The position numbers were made by a program, and so were the translations under genes. The notes under the pieces are model-generated. The model worked only from the letters and a program-made list of their open reading frames with translations, did not search any database and was not told where the DNA came from. Positions 54,149 to 63,446 of a stretch of 64,000 nucleotides of DNA are shown in pieces. The DNA is from Actinorhabdospora filicis. GTDB lineage: Bacteria; Actinomycetota; Actinomycetes; Mycobacteriales; Micromonosporaceae. The stretch is from contig NZ_BSTX01000001.1 in the NCBI RefSeq assembly GCF_030269765.1, forward strand, positions 2,225,571 through 2,289,570, written 5' to 3'. The stretch's first letter is position 1. Every line of letters starts with the position of its first letter.

Positions 54149-55437
54149 CCCCACGCGACCCCATGACATCAACCCACCCACACGACTCCCATGACCCCCA
54201 CGGGTCGCCCGAGTCATACGAGCCACACGGGCCATACGGCCCGCCCCAGAGCCCCGGCGAACCCCGTCGGGGCTCTGCCCGTCCCGGGCGCATTGTGAGA
54301 ACCCTTCCACTCGCTGCGGCCGTGGCCGCCGCGATCGCCCTCCTCTCCTTCCCGATCCCGGAGCGCGCCGCCCCCACGGGCCCCCAGGGCGGGACCCCGG
54401 GCGTCCCAACCCTGGAAACCACGTGGCCCGGCATCACCCCGACCACGATGCTCGGCACCTTCCTAAACCGCACGCCATACACACCCCTCCTTTACCTGGA
54501 TTCATTGACGACGGTCGCGACCTCGGAGTCCGCCACGGCACTGCAGCTGCTCGTGTACACCCCCGGCGAGGAACCGGTCATCCTCGCCGAGCTTCCGCTG
54601 GAAGACGCTCCCGGCTTCACATCCGTGGCCGTCACCCCGGATGGACGCGTCATATGGACCGAAACAGTCCCAGACTCTCGCGGAACTCCGAAAACCACCA
54701 TAAAGGTCACCTCCGACATTGTCCACCCCGGCACTTCTACCAGCGGAAACGCTCCACAGGAGACCGATGGACCGGCTACGGGGGGATCCCCGGGTGTGCC
54801 CTCGAAAACCGTCACCACGGACACCGGAGACGCCCTCTTCTCCGGCTCCGCCCACGACCTCCAGGTGAGCTCCGACGGCGTCGTCCACTGGGCCGCCGCC
54901 ACCCGCCGCGCCACGCCCACCACCGAGATCCGCTCCATCCCCCTGACCGGCGGAAACGTCCAGATCGTCACCCTCAGCGGGGATTACTCGTTGTCCAGTT
55001 GGCCGTATGTCGTCGGCACGCCGGGCAAGTCCGTCGCACTGCTCGACCTGGCGTCCCAGACCACCCAGACCATCACCGTGGGCGCCGACGAGATGGCCAC
55101 CTGCTCACCCGTGTGGTGCCGTGTCCTCGGCATGACCTCCGGCAACACCGACGCCCTCCCGACGGGCGGCGGTCCCCGGACCACGATCGCGGGCCAGCGC
55201 TATTCGGCGGCCGTCCCCGACCCGTTCCTCCTCGACCGCTTCGAACCGCTCATCGACACCTCCGCCGCCAGCCCACAGGGTCAACCGCTGCTGCTGTTCG
55301 ACGCGAAGACCGGCCGTACCACCCTCATCGCCCGCGACGCCCGCATCGTCCAGGCCCACGACGCGATGCTCTGGTGGTCCACCGGCGACAAGGAGACCCT
55401 GCGCTGGCACGTCCTCGACCTGACCCAACTCACCTGA
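54145..55437 (+). CDS. Membrane-anchored propeller-like protein
   Basis: About 430 residues. A His/Pro/Ser-rich cytoplasmic N-terminus (~1-45) precedes one TM helix (LPLAAAVAAAIALLSFPIP). The large extracytoplasmic part contains repeated strand motifs such as SVAVTPDGRVIWTE, DLQVSSDGVVHWAAA and DEMATCSPVWCRV, typical of a TolB-like beta-propeller. I recognise no precise family. Starts are GTG 54145 (overlapping the DUF397 stop) or ATG 54163. Coupling to the XRE/DUF397 pair suggests joint control. Confidence 0.7.
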   Translation: MTPRDPMTSTHPHDSHDPHGSPESYEPHGPYGPPQSPGEPRRGSARPGRIVRTLPLAAAVAAAIALLSFPIPERAAPTGPQGGTPGVPTLETTWPGITPTTMLGTFLNRTPYTPLLYLDSLTTVATSESATALQLLVYTPGEEPVILAELPLEDAPGFTSVAVTPDGRVIWTETVPDSRGTPKTTIKVTSDIVHPGTSTSGNAPQETDGPATGGSPGVPSKTVTTDTGDALFSGSAHDLQVSSDGVVHWAAATRRATPTTEIRSIPLTGGNVQIVTLSGDYSLSSWPYVVGTPGKSVALLDLASQTTQTITVGADEMATCSPVWCRVLGMTSGNTDALPTGGGPRTTIAGQRYSAAVPDPFLLDRFEPLIDTSAASPQGQPLLLFDAKTGRTTLIARDARIVQAHDAMLWWSTGDKETLRWHVLDLTQLT

Positions 55438-55634
55438 CCGGACTCACCGACCCGAGCACGGCTCCGCCCGCGGAACGCCGTCCCCGAAGCCCTGCCCCCG
55501 AAGCCCTGCCCCTGAAGCCCTGCCCAGCTCAAGCCCAAGCCCAAGCCCCGAGGCTCTGCCTCCTGAAACTCCGGCCCTCTCTGCACCCTCTCTGCGCCCT
55601 CTCCGGCCCCTCTCGCGCACCCGCGAAAACGAGA

Positions 55635-55678
55635 GGGCCGGAGGCGTGTCCCCCCGTTTTAGGACACGCCTCCGGCCC
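55635..55678. terminator. Large hairpin between convergent genes
   Basis: A perfect 17-bp stem (arms 55635-55651 and 55662-55678; GGGCCGGAGGCGTGTCC and its complement) encloses a 10-base loop. It lies between the two convergent propeller-like genes. It lacks a U-run, like many actinobacterial terminators. Confidence 0.75.
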
Positions 55679-55696
55679 GCCGCCCGGGCTCCTCTC

Positions 55697-56746
55697 CTAG
55701 CCGGACGGCATCTCCACCAGTACGGTCCCCTTCTCGACATCCATCTCGTCGAAAACCGAACCGCTCGTGGAAAGCACTCGCAGCAGCGTCCCGTCGGCGG
55801 ACACCATCACCCACCTCCGGCCGCTCCACACCACCTGACCGGGCATGGCCCCGATCGGGCGCACGCCCACCGGGTCCTGGAAGAACCGCTCACCATCGGC
55901 GAGCAGGTGCTGCCCATTGCGCTCCAGCCACAGCCACTTCAGATCCGGCGAGGCCTCCACCACCGTGAAGGATCCATCGCAGGCCTTCTCCTCCTCCCCC
56001 AAAGTGGACAGGTTCACCCGCACGAGACACCCCGTCCCGTCGATGACCAGCGCCATCGTCCCGGCCCCATCGGAGGTGCGGAACTCGCCGTCCTGCCACA
56101 TCGCGCCGATCGCGTCCCCCGGCCGCCACAGCATCCAGCGCGCCCTGGCCGCGTTCGTCAGCACCAGCCGGTCACCCGCCCACTGCTGCACCCGCACGCC
56201 CTGCGGCAGCGCCATCACCGGCGCTCCCGTCACCAGCTCCTGCGACAGGTCCGCCACCCAGGCCGCCCCGTCATCCCCGACCCACGCGGCGAACCGCCCG
56301 TCCGCGCTCACCGTCGCCGGCGTCCCCGCCGGCGCCAGCAGCACCATGATCGGATCATTGTTGTACGCGAAATAGGTGCCCTTCGTCCCCATCAGCACGA
56401 CCCCGTGCGCCGTCCGCCACACGCGCCCGATCTCACCGGTCTTGTCCTGCGCTCCCGGCGGCAGCGCGACCCCGTCGATCGTCTGATTGGGCCGGTACAG
56501 CTGCACGCCGTCCGTCGCCTTCGAGTCCGGGCTCGGGCTCACCTCCGACGTCGGAGCCGCCTCCCCCGCGTCCCGCAGCCACAGCACCGGCACCGCCGTC
56601 CCGATCGCCACCAGCACCGCCGTCGCCACCGAGGCCACCGTGTTCCGTACCCGCCGCCGGTGCGCCCGCCGGATCGCCACTTCCGCGTCGGCGTAATCGA
56701 GCGCCTCACCCGCCAGCCTCGCGAGCTCATCGCGCACCCCGGTCAT
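55697..56746 (-). CDS. Membrane-anchored propeller-like partner of SigE-type factor
   Basis: A 349-residue protein with a cytoplasmic N-terminal ~35 residues (VRDELARLAGEALDYAD then a basic helix), one TM helix (~37-57) and an extracytoplasmic domain with repeated strands (ATVSADGRFAAWVGDD, FTVVEASPDLKWLWLE). The stop of the sigma-factor gene overlaps its ATG, so it is probably the sigma regulator, although no classical zinc anti-sigma motif is visible. The topology resembles the 54145 gene, which converges with it. Confidence 0.7.
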   Translation of the reverse strand: MTGVRDELARLAGEALDYADAEVAIRRAHRRRVRNTVASVATAVLVAIGTAVPVLWLRDAGEAAPTSEVSPSPDSKATDGVQLYRPNQTIDGVALPPGAQDKTGEIGRVWRTAHGVVLMGTKGTYFAYNNDPIMVLLAPAGTPATVSADGRFAAWVGDDGAAWVADLSQELVTGAPVMALPQGVRVQQWAGDRLVLTNAARARWMLWRPGDAIGAMWQDGEFRTSDGAGTMALVIDGTGCLVRVNLSTLGEEEKACDGSFTVVEASPDLKWLWLERNGQHLLADGERFFQDPVGVRPIGAMPGQVVWSGRRWVMVSADGTLLRVLSTSGSVFDEMDVEKGTVLVEMPSG

Positions 56747-57252
56747 CGGCCGGCCTCCGGTTCCAGATCAAGAGTCGGCAGTAGAGCGCGCAGCTTCCGC
56801 AAGGCGTCGTAGGTATTGCGCTTAACGGTCCCCGTCGTCACCCCGAGGACCTCGGCGATCTCGGCCTGGGACATGTCCTCGTAGTAACGCATCACGATCA
56901 CCGCACGCTGCTTCGGCGCCAACGCCGCCAGCGCCGTCACCAGCGCCAGCCGCTCCGTCGTCACCTGCGCGTCGTCCCGGCCACCCTCCATGACGGCGGT
57001 CAGGTCCGCGTAAGGCCGCTCCCGCCGTCCCACCCGCCGCCACCACGAAGTGTGCTGATTGACCATGATCTTGCGGACGTACCCCTCCGGGTTCGTGTTC
57101 ACGATCCGCCGCCAATGCCCGGCGGCCCGCGCGAGGGAGTCCTGAACCAGCTCCTCGGCGGCCGAATGATCGCCGCACAGGAGATAGGCGGTACGCGAGA
57201 GCGCCGCGCCACGGGCGCGGACGAACTCCTCGAAGCCTTCGTACCGGTTCAC
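56743..57252 (-). CDS. SigE family RNA polymerase sigma factor
   Basis: A ~169-residue ECF-type sigma factor. Region 2 (RTAYLLCGDHSAAEELVQDSLARAAGHW) begins near residue 22. Region 4 (LAPKQRAVIVMRYYEDMSQAEIAEVLGVTTGTVKRNTYDALRKLR) begins near 110. The SigE family of Streptosporangiales and Streptomyces matches this length. GTG 57252 (VNRYEGFEEFVRARG) is chosen; the upstream Pro-rich stretch looks non-coding. The stop overlaps the membrane partner (ATGA). Confidence 0.9.
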   Translation of the reverse strand: MNRYEGFEEFVRARGAALSRTAYLLCGDHSAAEELVQDSLARAAGHWRRIVNTNPEGYVRKIMVNQHTSWWRRVGRRERPYADLTAVMEGGRDDAQVTTERLALVTALAALAPKQRAVIVMRYYEDMSQAEIAEVLGVTTGTVKRNTYDALRKLRALLPTLDLEPEAGR

Positions 57253-57369
57253 GTATGGATAGACGGGGGAAGGGGGGTGAGGGTTGGGACGGGAGGGAAA
57301 GTTTTTTGGCGGCCACCCCACCGATACGCCGAACGGTGTCCGCGCCGTCCCCTCAAAGCCGCCCGTCGC

Positions 57370-57963
57370 TCAAACGAACGCCCGATCCAGCTGGTACCCG
57401 ATCACCCGCCGCGCCTCGTCCACACTCCGGTGCCCGAGCACGATCGACGTCCCGAGCGTGGCGTGCATCGCCAGCAGCGCGATCGCCTCCATCCGCGGAT
57501 CCCGTCCCTCCCGCAACTCCCCGGCCACCCCCGCGGCCTCGAACCGCTCGATCACGACCCCCTCAAGCGCCACCGGCCCGCGCCGCAACTCCCCGATCAG
57601 CTCCGGATCGGTCATCGCCATCGCCGAATACGAGGCGAACACCAGCTGCAGGACCCGCCCGTCGTCATCGGTGGGCAGCAGCTCATCCAGCACCGCCTCG
57701 ATGAACACACGTGCGCTCACCTCTCCCATCCCGCGCAACCTCAGGATCAGCCGCTCGTTGATCCTTGCGGATACCACCTCGACCGCATGGAACATCAGCC
57801 GCTCCTTGGTCCCGAAGTAGTACTGGACCAAGCGCACCGAAACCCCCGCCTCCAGCGCCACCGCCCGCATCGTCACCGCATGCAACCCTTGAGCGGCGAC
57901 AATGCGCATGAGCGCTGAGGCGATGTGCGAACGACGCTGATCGTGGTCGGCGAACTTGGGCAT
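57370..57963 (-). CDS. TetR family transcriptional regulator
   Basis: A 197-residue protein. Residues ~8-55 are the TetR helix-turn-helix (RRSHIASALMRIVAAQGLHAVTMRAVALEAGVSVRLVQYYF), with a C-terminal domain of the BetI type (VFIEAVLDELLPTDDDGRVLQLVFASY). ATG 57963 is used; an ATG at 58044 is a Trp/Gly-rich non-coding extension. The gene lies between the sigma-factor operon and a decayed hydrolase; an ancestral link with that hydrolase is possible. Confidence 0.85.
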   Translation of the reverse strand: MPKFADHDQRRSHIASALMRIVAAQGLHAVTMRAVALEAGVSVRLVQYYFGTKERLMFHAVEVVSARINERLILRLRGMGEVSARVFIEAVLDELLPTDDDGRVLQLVFASYSAMAMTDPELIGELRRGPVALEGVVIERFEAAGVAGELREGRDPRMEAIALLAMHATLGTSIVLGHRSVDEARRVIGYQLDRAFV

Positions 57964-58650
57964 GGGGTGATTGTGGAGCGTGGGGGTCAGCCACCACCAC
58001 AGCCACCCCGGCCCGGGGTCGCATCCACCTCCACGCCACCCCACACCACCACCCGGCCGACCAGCCTGCCCGCCCGCCCGCCGGTGAGCCCACCACGGCC
58101 CGGAACAGCCCAGGACGACTAGGACGACTCAGGGCGGCACAGCGCGACTCAGCACGGCTCAGAACAGCCCGGTCCGGCCCCGGCGATCAGGTACAGCACG
58201 CCCCAACCCCGCCCTGCTCTCCGCCCGCAACCACCTGGGGCAGCACGCGCCCAGCCGTCTAGCCGTCTAGCCGTCTAGCCACACGGTCACCCGACACCCC
58301 CGGTCCGGCTCACGGCCACCCGGCCCAGCCCGGCCCGGCCCTCACACCCAACCCGCTCCGGCTCACGGCCACCCGACGCGGCCGAGTCCGGAACCCACCC
58401 GCCCGGCAAGGCCCCGGGCTCGGCCCTCGGGCCACCCGGCCTGACGAAGCACGGCTCGGCATGGCCTGGCCGCGAGACACGGCCTGGCCTGAGCCGGCCT
58501 GGCATGGCACGGCCTGGGGCTGGCGTGGCGCCGCGCAGCCTGGGCTGCGTCGCGTGGGCTGGCCTGGGCCGGTTTGGCATGACCTCACCTGGCGCGACCC
58601 GAGCTGAGCCGCCTCACCTGGCCTAGCGTGAGCTGGCCTGGCCTGGCCTG
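57964..58650. other. Intergenic low-complexity region
   Basis: No gene is seen. It contains AGCCGTCT repeated three times plus a partial copy at 58253-58280 and ~300 bases of cctggcctgg/cggcccggc-type sequence. Such runs are also seen at the left edge of the window. Confidence 0.6.
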
Positions 58651-58952
58651 GGCTCGGGTCGCCTCGCGCGCCTCACCGCCAACGCGGCCCTCATGGGCGA
58701 CTGGCGCGTCCTCCACCCTGTCCTCACGGGCGCGACGCAGAGCTCGCCGCCATCACCGTCCCCCTCACCGTCGTCATGGGCGCGCGCACCAGCCTCTTCG
58801 ACGTCGGACGCGCCACCGCCCGCCTCGCCCGGCTCGTCCCGCACGCCCGCGTGGTGGTCGTCCCCGGAGCCGGCCACGGCGTCCCCCTCGAAGCCCCCGA
58901 CGCGGTCAACGCCGCCGTCCTCGACACCGTCGCCGGCGCGATAACCGCGTGA
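58651..58952 (+). pseudogene. Decayed alpha/beta hydrolase C-terminal remnant
   Basis: Two frames read as parts of one hydrolase. The first (to about 58735) gives RLARLTANAALMGDWRVL then HPVLTGAT. The second begins ELAAITVPLTVVMGARTS, continues LARLVPHARVVVVPGAGHG with the catalytic-His region, and ends AAVLDTVAGAITA at 58952. A frameshift near 58735 separates them, and no start, nucleophile elbow or N-terminal half remains. It lies just before hen1. Confidence 0.65.
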
Positions 58953-58983
58953 GGTTCCACCTACGAACAGCCACAATCATCCC

Positions 58984-60972
58984 GTGCTACTGACGATCTC
59001 GACCACCCACCGCCCGGCCACCGACCTCGGCCACCTGCTGATGAAGCACCCCGACAAGGTGCAGTCCTTCGACACATCGGCCGGTCCCGCCTACGTCTGC
59101 TACCCACAGGCGGACGACGAGCGCTGCACCGCCGCGCTCGTCCTGGACGTCGACCCGGTGGCGCTCGCCCGCCGCCGGGACGGTCGCGACTTCACCCTCG
59201 GCCGCTACGTGAACGACCGCCCCTACGCGGCGTCCTCGCTGTTGTCGGTGGCACTGGGTAAAGTATTCGGAACGGCACTTTCCGGACGCTCCAAGACCCG
59301 CCCCGACCTCGCCGCGACCCCCATCCCGCTGGACCTCGACGTCCCCGTCCTGCGCGGCACCGCCGAGCTGTGCGAGCGCCTCTTCGCGCCCCTCGGCTGG
59401 ACCGTGACCGCCGACGCCCTCTCCCTGGATCCCGACCGTCCCGAGTGGGGAGACGCGCCGTACGTCCACCTGCGCCTGACCGGCGTCCACACGGTCGCCG
59501 CCGCGCTGGGGCACCTGTACGTGCTCCTGCCCGTCCTGGACGACGCCAAGCACTACTGGGTCACCACCGACGAGGTCGAGAAGCTCCTGCGCGCCGGAGC
59601 CGGCTGGCTCGCCACCCACCCCGCCCGCGACCTGATCACCCGCCGCTACCTGAAGCGAAAGGGCGACCTCGTCCGCGCCGCCCGCGCGGCCCTGCTCTCG
59701 GAGGAGATCGCCGACCTCGTCGACCCCACCGACAGCCCCGACGGCCCCAACGGCACCGACACCGCCACCGACCGCAATGACGCCGCCGAGAATGCCGCCC
59801 ACTCCCGGGCCCACGACGCGGCCTCCGTCTCCACGCACACGCCGACCGAGTCCGCGGCCGTCCCCGACCCCGGTACGACCACTCCCGGCTCCGGCGCGGC
59901 CATCGCCGATCCCGGCGCCGCAGCGGCCTCGGGTCCTACTTCGGCCACAACCGACGCGGCGGCACCCGACCCCGCCGCCCCGGAGTCCACCGCGCCCGCC
60001 ACCGGGCAGGCGCGGCGAGACCCGCTGCCCGCGGCCAGCGCCCCCGGACCCGCCTCCGTCACCCTCGACTCCATCCCCGAGCCCGACGGCGACGCGGCCA
60101 TGGCGAAAGCCGAGCCCGCGACCAGCACCAGCACCAGCACTAAGACCTCCGAGCCCACCTCCGTCACGCCCATCACCATCCCCGAGCCCGACGGCGACGC
60201 GGCCACAGCCACGGCGGATGCCAATGCCGATGCCGGTTCCGGTGCTCGTGCTGCTGGTTCCAGTGCCAGCTCCGGTGCCAGTGCCGACTCCGGCGCCGAG
60301 ACCGGCACTCGTGCCGACACCGACACCGACACCGCCGCTCAGGCCACTCAGCCCACCCCGCGCCCCCTCACCCTCGTCCAGCACCGCCATCGCGCCGTCC
60401 TCGCCGCGCTCAAGGCATCCGGCGCGCGCACGGTCGCCGACCTGGGCTGCGGTGGTGGCGCGCTGCTGGCCGAGCTCTTCGCCGATCACTCCTTCACCCG
60501 GGTCCTCGGCGCCGACGTCTCCTCCCGCGCGCTCGAAATCGCCGAGCGGCGGCTGTGGCTCGACCGGCGCGGCGACCTCGAACTCGCGCGCATCTCACTC
60601 ATCCAGACGGCCCTCACCTACACCGACGACCGCCTCAAGGGCTTCGACGCCGCCGTCCTCATGGAGGTCATCGAGCACCTCGACGAGCCGCGGCTGCCCG
60701 CGCTGGCGTACGCCGTCCTCGGCCACGCCGCGCCGCGGACGGTCATCGTGACCACCCCGAACGCCGAATACAACCCGCGCTACGAAGGACTCACCGGCAT
60801 GCGCCACCACGACCACCGCTTCGAATGGGACCGCGCGCGTTTCGCCGCGTGGTGCGCCGAGCAGGCCGGACGCCACGGCTACCGCGTCGAGCTGCGCGCC
60901 GTCGGCGAGGCCGATGCCGAGGTGGGCGCCCCGACTCAGATGGCGGTCTTCACGAAGGAGGCGGACCGATGA
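58984..60972 (+). CDS. hen1: Hen1 RNA 3'-terminal 2'-O-methyltransferase
   Basis: A 662-residue Hen1 with N-terminal and methyltransferase domains. Residues ~1-245 are the bacterial Hen1 N-domain. Residues ~457-662 are a Rossmann methyltransferase: VADLGCGGGALL motif I, LMEVIEHLDEP and MRHHDHRFEW, the Glu/His metal site of Hen1. It 2'-O-methylates 3' ends during RNA repair. The ~210 residues between are low-complexity Ala/Thr/Pro/Asp sequence with two copies of IPEPDGDAA; typical bacterial Hen1 is nearer 460 residues. CACAAT lies 6 bases before GTG 58984. Its stop overlaps pnkp. Confidence 0.9.
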   Translation: MLLTISTTHRPATDLGHLLMKHPDKVQSFDTSAGPAYVCYPQADDERCTAALVLDVDPVALARRRDGRDFTLGRYVNDRPYAASSLLSVALGKVFGTALSGRSKTRPDLAATPIPLDLDVPVLRGTAELCERLFAPLGWTVTADALSLDPDRPEWGDAPYVHLRLTGVHTVAAALGHLYVLLPVLDDAKHYWVTTDEVEKLLRAGAGWLATHPARDLITRRYLKRKGDLVRAARAALLSEEIADLVDPTDSPDGPNGTDTATDRNDAAENAAHSRAHDAASVSTHTPTESAAVPDPGTTTPGSGAAIADPGAAAASGPTSATTDAAAPDPAAPESTAPATGQARRDPLPAASAPGPASVTLDSIPEPDGDAAMAKAEPATSTSTSTKTSEPTSVTPITIPEPDGDAATATADANADAGSGARAAGSSASSGASADSGAETGTRADTDTDTAAQATQPTPRPLTLVQHRHRAVLAALKASGARTVADLGCGGGALLAELFADHSFTRVLGADVSSRALEIAERRLWLDRRGDLELARISLIQTALTYTDDRLKGFDAAVLMEVIEHLDEPRLPALAYAVLGHAAPRTVIVTTPNAEYNPRYEGLTGMRHHDHRFEWDRARFAAWCAEQAGRHGYRVELRAVGEADAEVGAPTQMAVFTKEADR

Positions 60973-63446
60973 TCTCCATCCCCGAGTTCGCCCTGGTGGC
61001 CCTGGTCGGGATCTCCGGCTCCGGCAAGTCCACCTTCGCGGAGCGGCACTTCGCGGGTTCGGTGCTGTCCGCCGACCACTTCCGGTATCTGGTGGCGGGC
61101 GACGAGAACGACCAGACCGCATCCTCGGACGCCTTCGACTCGTTGTACCACGTAGCGGACAAACGGCTGGCAGCTCGGCGCATGACCGTCATCGACGCGA
61201 CCAATGTCCAGCAGCACGCCCGTACCGCCGTCCTCACGGCCGCGAAGAAGCAGCACGCGCTGCCGGTGGCGATCGTCCTCGACGTGGACGAGGACATCTG
61301 CTGGGAGCGCACCCAGGCCCGACCCGACCGCTCTTTCGGGCGCCCGGTGCTCAAACGGCAGAGACGCGACCTCAGGCGCGCCATCCGCACCCTGGCCAAG
61401 GAGGGCTTCCGGCGCGTGTTCGTCCTCTCCTCACCCGAGGAGATCGACGCCGCCACGGTCACCCTTGAGCCCTTGTGGACCGACAAGACCGACCTCACCG
61501 GCCCCTTCGACATCATCGGCGACGTGCACGGCTGCTTCGATGAGCTGGTCACGCTGCTCGGTGAGCTCGGCTATGTCCTCACGCACGAGGACGGCCGCGT
61601 CGTCGGCGCGCACCACCCCGAGGGGCGCACCGCCGTGTTCGTGGGCGACCTGGTGGACCGGGGCCCGGACTCTCCCGGCGTCCTGCGCCTGGTCATGGGC
61701 ATGGTCGAGTCGGGGGACGCCCTGTGCGTTCCCGGCAACCACGAGGACAAGCTGGCGCGCAAGCTCCGCGGCCGCGACGTGAAGGTCGCGCACGGCCTGG
61801 CGGAGACGCTGGAGCAGCTCTCGGGCGAGAGCGCGGAGTTCCGCGCGCGCGTCCTGCGCTTCATCGACGGGCTCGTCAGCCACCTCTGCCTGGACGGCGG
61901 GAACCTCGTCGTGTCCCACGCCGGTCTCAAGGAGCGGCTCCAGGGTCGTGCGTCGGCACGCGTCCGCGCGTTCTGCCTGTACGGGGAGACGACGGGCGAG
62001 ACCGACGAGTACGGCCTCCCCGTGCGGCACCCTTGGGCTCGCGAGTACCGGGGACGCGCGATGGTGGTGTACGGCCACACTCCCACGCCCGAGCCCGAGT
62101 GGATCAACAACACCATCTGCCTCGACACCGGCGTCGTCTTCGGCGGCCGCCTCACCGCGCTGCGGTACCCGTCGAAGGAGCTGGTGTCGGTACCCGCCAC
62201 CCGCGTCCACTACGAGCCCGTGCGTCCCCTCACGCCCGTCGTGGAGGCACGCGAGCTGCTCTCGGTGGCCGAGGTGACCGGCCGCCGGACCGTGGACACG
62301 TCCTACGGGCGCGTCACGATCCCCGCCGAGCAGAACGCGGCGGCCCTGGAGGTGTGGAGCCGTTTCGCGCTCGACCCCTCACTCGTCCCGTGGCTGCCGC
62401 CGACGATGGCGCCGTGCTCGACATCGTCCGTCGACGGCTACCTGGAGCACCCCGCCGAAGCCCTGGCCGACGCCCTCGCCGACCAGGCGGGCATGGTCAT
62501 GTGCCAGGAGAAGCACATGGGCTCCCGCGCGGTCGCCTACGTCCACCGGGACGGCAGCGGCTCCCTGTACACGCGCACCGGACGGTCCTTCTTCGGTCCC
62601 GAGGAGACCTCGGCCCTCCTCGGGCGCATCGCCACGGCCGCCACCGGGCTCTTCGACGAGCTCGCCTCCGACTGGCTGCTGCTCGACGGCGAGCTCCTGC
62701 CCTGGACCGCCAAGGCCCTCGGCCTGGTCAAGGAGCAGTACGCCGCCGTCGGAGCCGCCGCCCTCGGCGTCCTGCCCGCCGCAGTGTCCGCCGTGTCCGA
62801 CGCGGTCGCCCGCACCGGAGCCGGAACCGACCTGCTGACCGGACTCCGCGAGCGCCACGCGAACGCCCTCGCCTACCGCGACGCCTACCGCGCCTACGTC
62901 GGCGGGAAAGTGACCTACGCGCCCTTCATGGTCCTCGCCTCCGAAGGCGCCGCCCACCACGGCCGCGACCACGGCTGGCACATGCAGAAAGCCGACGACC
63001 TGGTCGCATCCGACCCGAGCCTGTTCACCCCCACCAGGCGCATCGTCGTCGACCCCGCCTCACCCGCCGACGTGGCCCGCGCGACCGACTGGTGGCTCGC
63101 CCTCACCGAGACCGGCGGCGAAGGAATGGGTGACGGCAAGGGCGAGGGCATGGTCGTCAAGCCCTACGCCGGCCTCGTGCGAAACGGCCGCCGCATGGCC
63201 CAGCCCGGCATCAAATGCCGGGGACGGGAGTACCTCCGGATCATCTACGGCCCCGACTACACCCGCCACCTCGACGAGCTGCGCGATCGCCGCCTGGGCC
63301 GCAAACGCGGCCTCGCGATGCGCGAGTACGCCCTGGGTCTGGAGGCCCTCGACCGCCTCGCGGCGGGCGAGCCCGGCTGGCGGGTCCACGAGGCCGTGTT
63401 CGGGATCCTCGCGCTGGAGTCGGAGGGCGTGGACCCGCGCCTGTGA
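60969..63446 (+). CDS. pnkp: Polynucleotide kinase-phosphatase (bacterial Pnkp)
   Basis: An 825-residue three-domain RNA-repair enzyme. The kinase (~1-165) has VGISGSGKST. The metallophosphatase (~178-420) has GDVHGC, GDLVDRGPDS, GNHE, SHAG and YGHT. The adenylyltransferase (~450-825) has EKHMGSRAV with the nucleotidyl Lys near 514 and later EGMVVKP. It heals broken RNA ends and, together with Hen1, ligates them. ATG 60969 overlaps the hen1 stop (ATGA), so the pair is made together. Confidence 0.95.
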   Translation: MISIPEFALVALVGISGSGKSTFAERHFAGSVLSADHFRYLVAGDENDQTASSDAFDSLYHVADKRLAARRMTVIDATNVQQHARTAVLTAAKKQHALPVAIVLDVDEDICWERTQARPDRSFGRPVLKRQRRDLRRAIRTLAKEGFRRVFVLSSPEEIDAATVTLEPLWTDKTDLTGPFDIIGDVHGCFDELVTLLGELGYVLTHEDGRVVGAHHPEGRTAVFVGDLVDRGPDSPGVLRLVMGMVESGDALCVPGNHEDKLARKLRGRDVKVAHGLAETLEQLSGESAEFRARVLRFIDGLVSHLCLDGGNLVVSHAGLKERLQGRASARVRAFCLYGETTGETDEYGLPVRHPWAREYRGRAMVVYGHTPTPEPEWINNTICLDTGVVFGGRLTALRYPSKELVSVPATRVHYEPVRPLTPVVEARELLSVAEVTGRRTVDTSYGRVTIPAEQNAAALEVWSRFALDPSLVPWLPPTMAPCSTSSVDGYLEHPAEALADALADQAGMVMCQEKHMGSRAVAYVHRDGSGSLYTRTGRSFFGPEETSALLGRIATAATGLFDELASDWLLLDGELLPWTAKALGLVKEQYAAVGAAALGVLPAAVSAVSDAVARTGAGTDLLTGLRERHANALAYRDAYRAYVGGKVTYAPFMVLASEGAAHHGRDHGWHMQKADDLVASDPSLFTPTRRIVVDPASPADVARATDWWLALTETGGEGMGDGKGEGMVVKPYAGLVRNGRRMAQPGIKCRGREYLRIIYGPDYTRHLDELRDRRLGRKRGLAMREYALGLEALDRLAAGEPGWRVHEAVFGILALESEGVDPRL

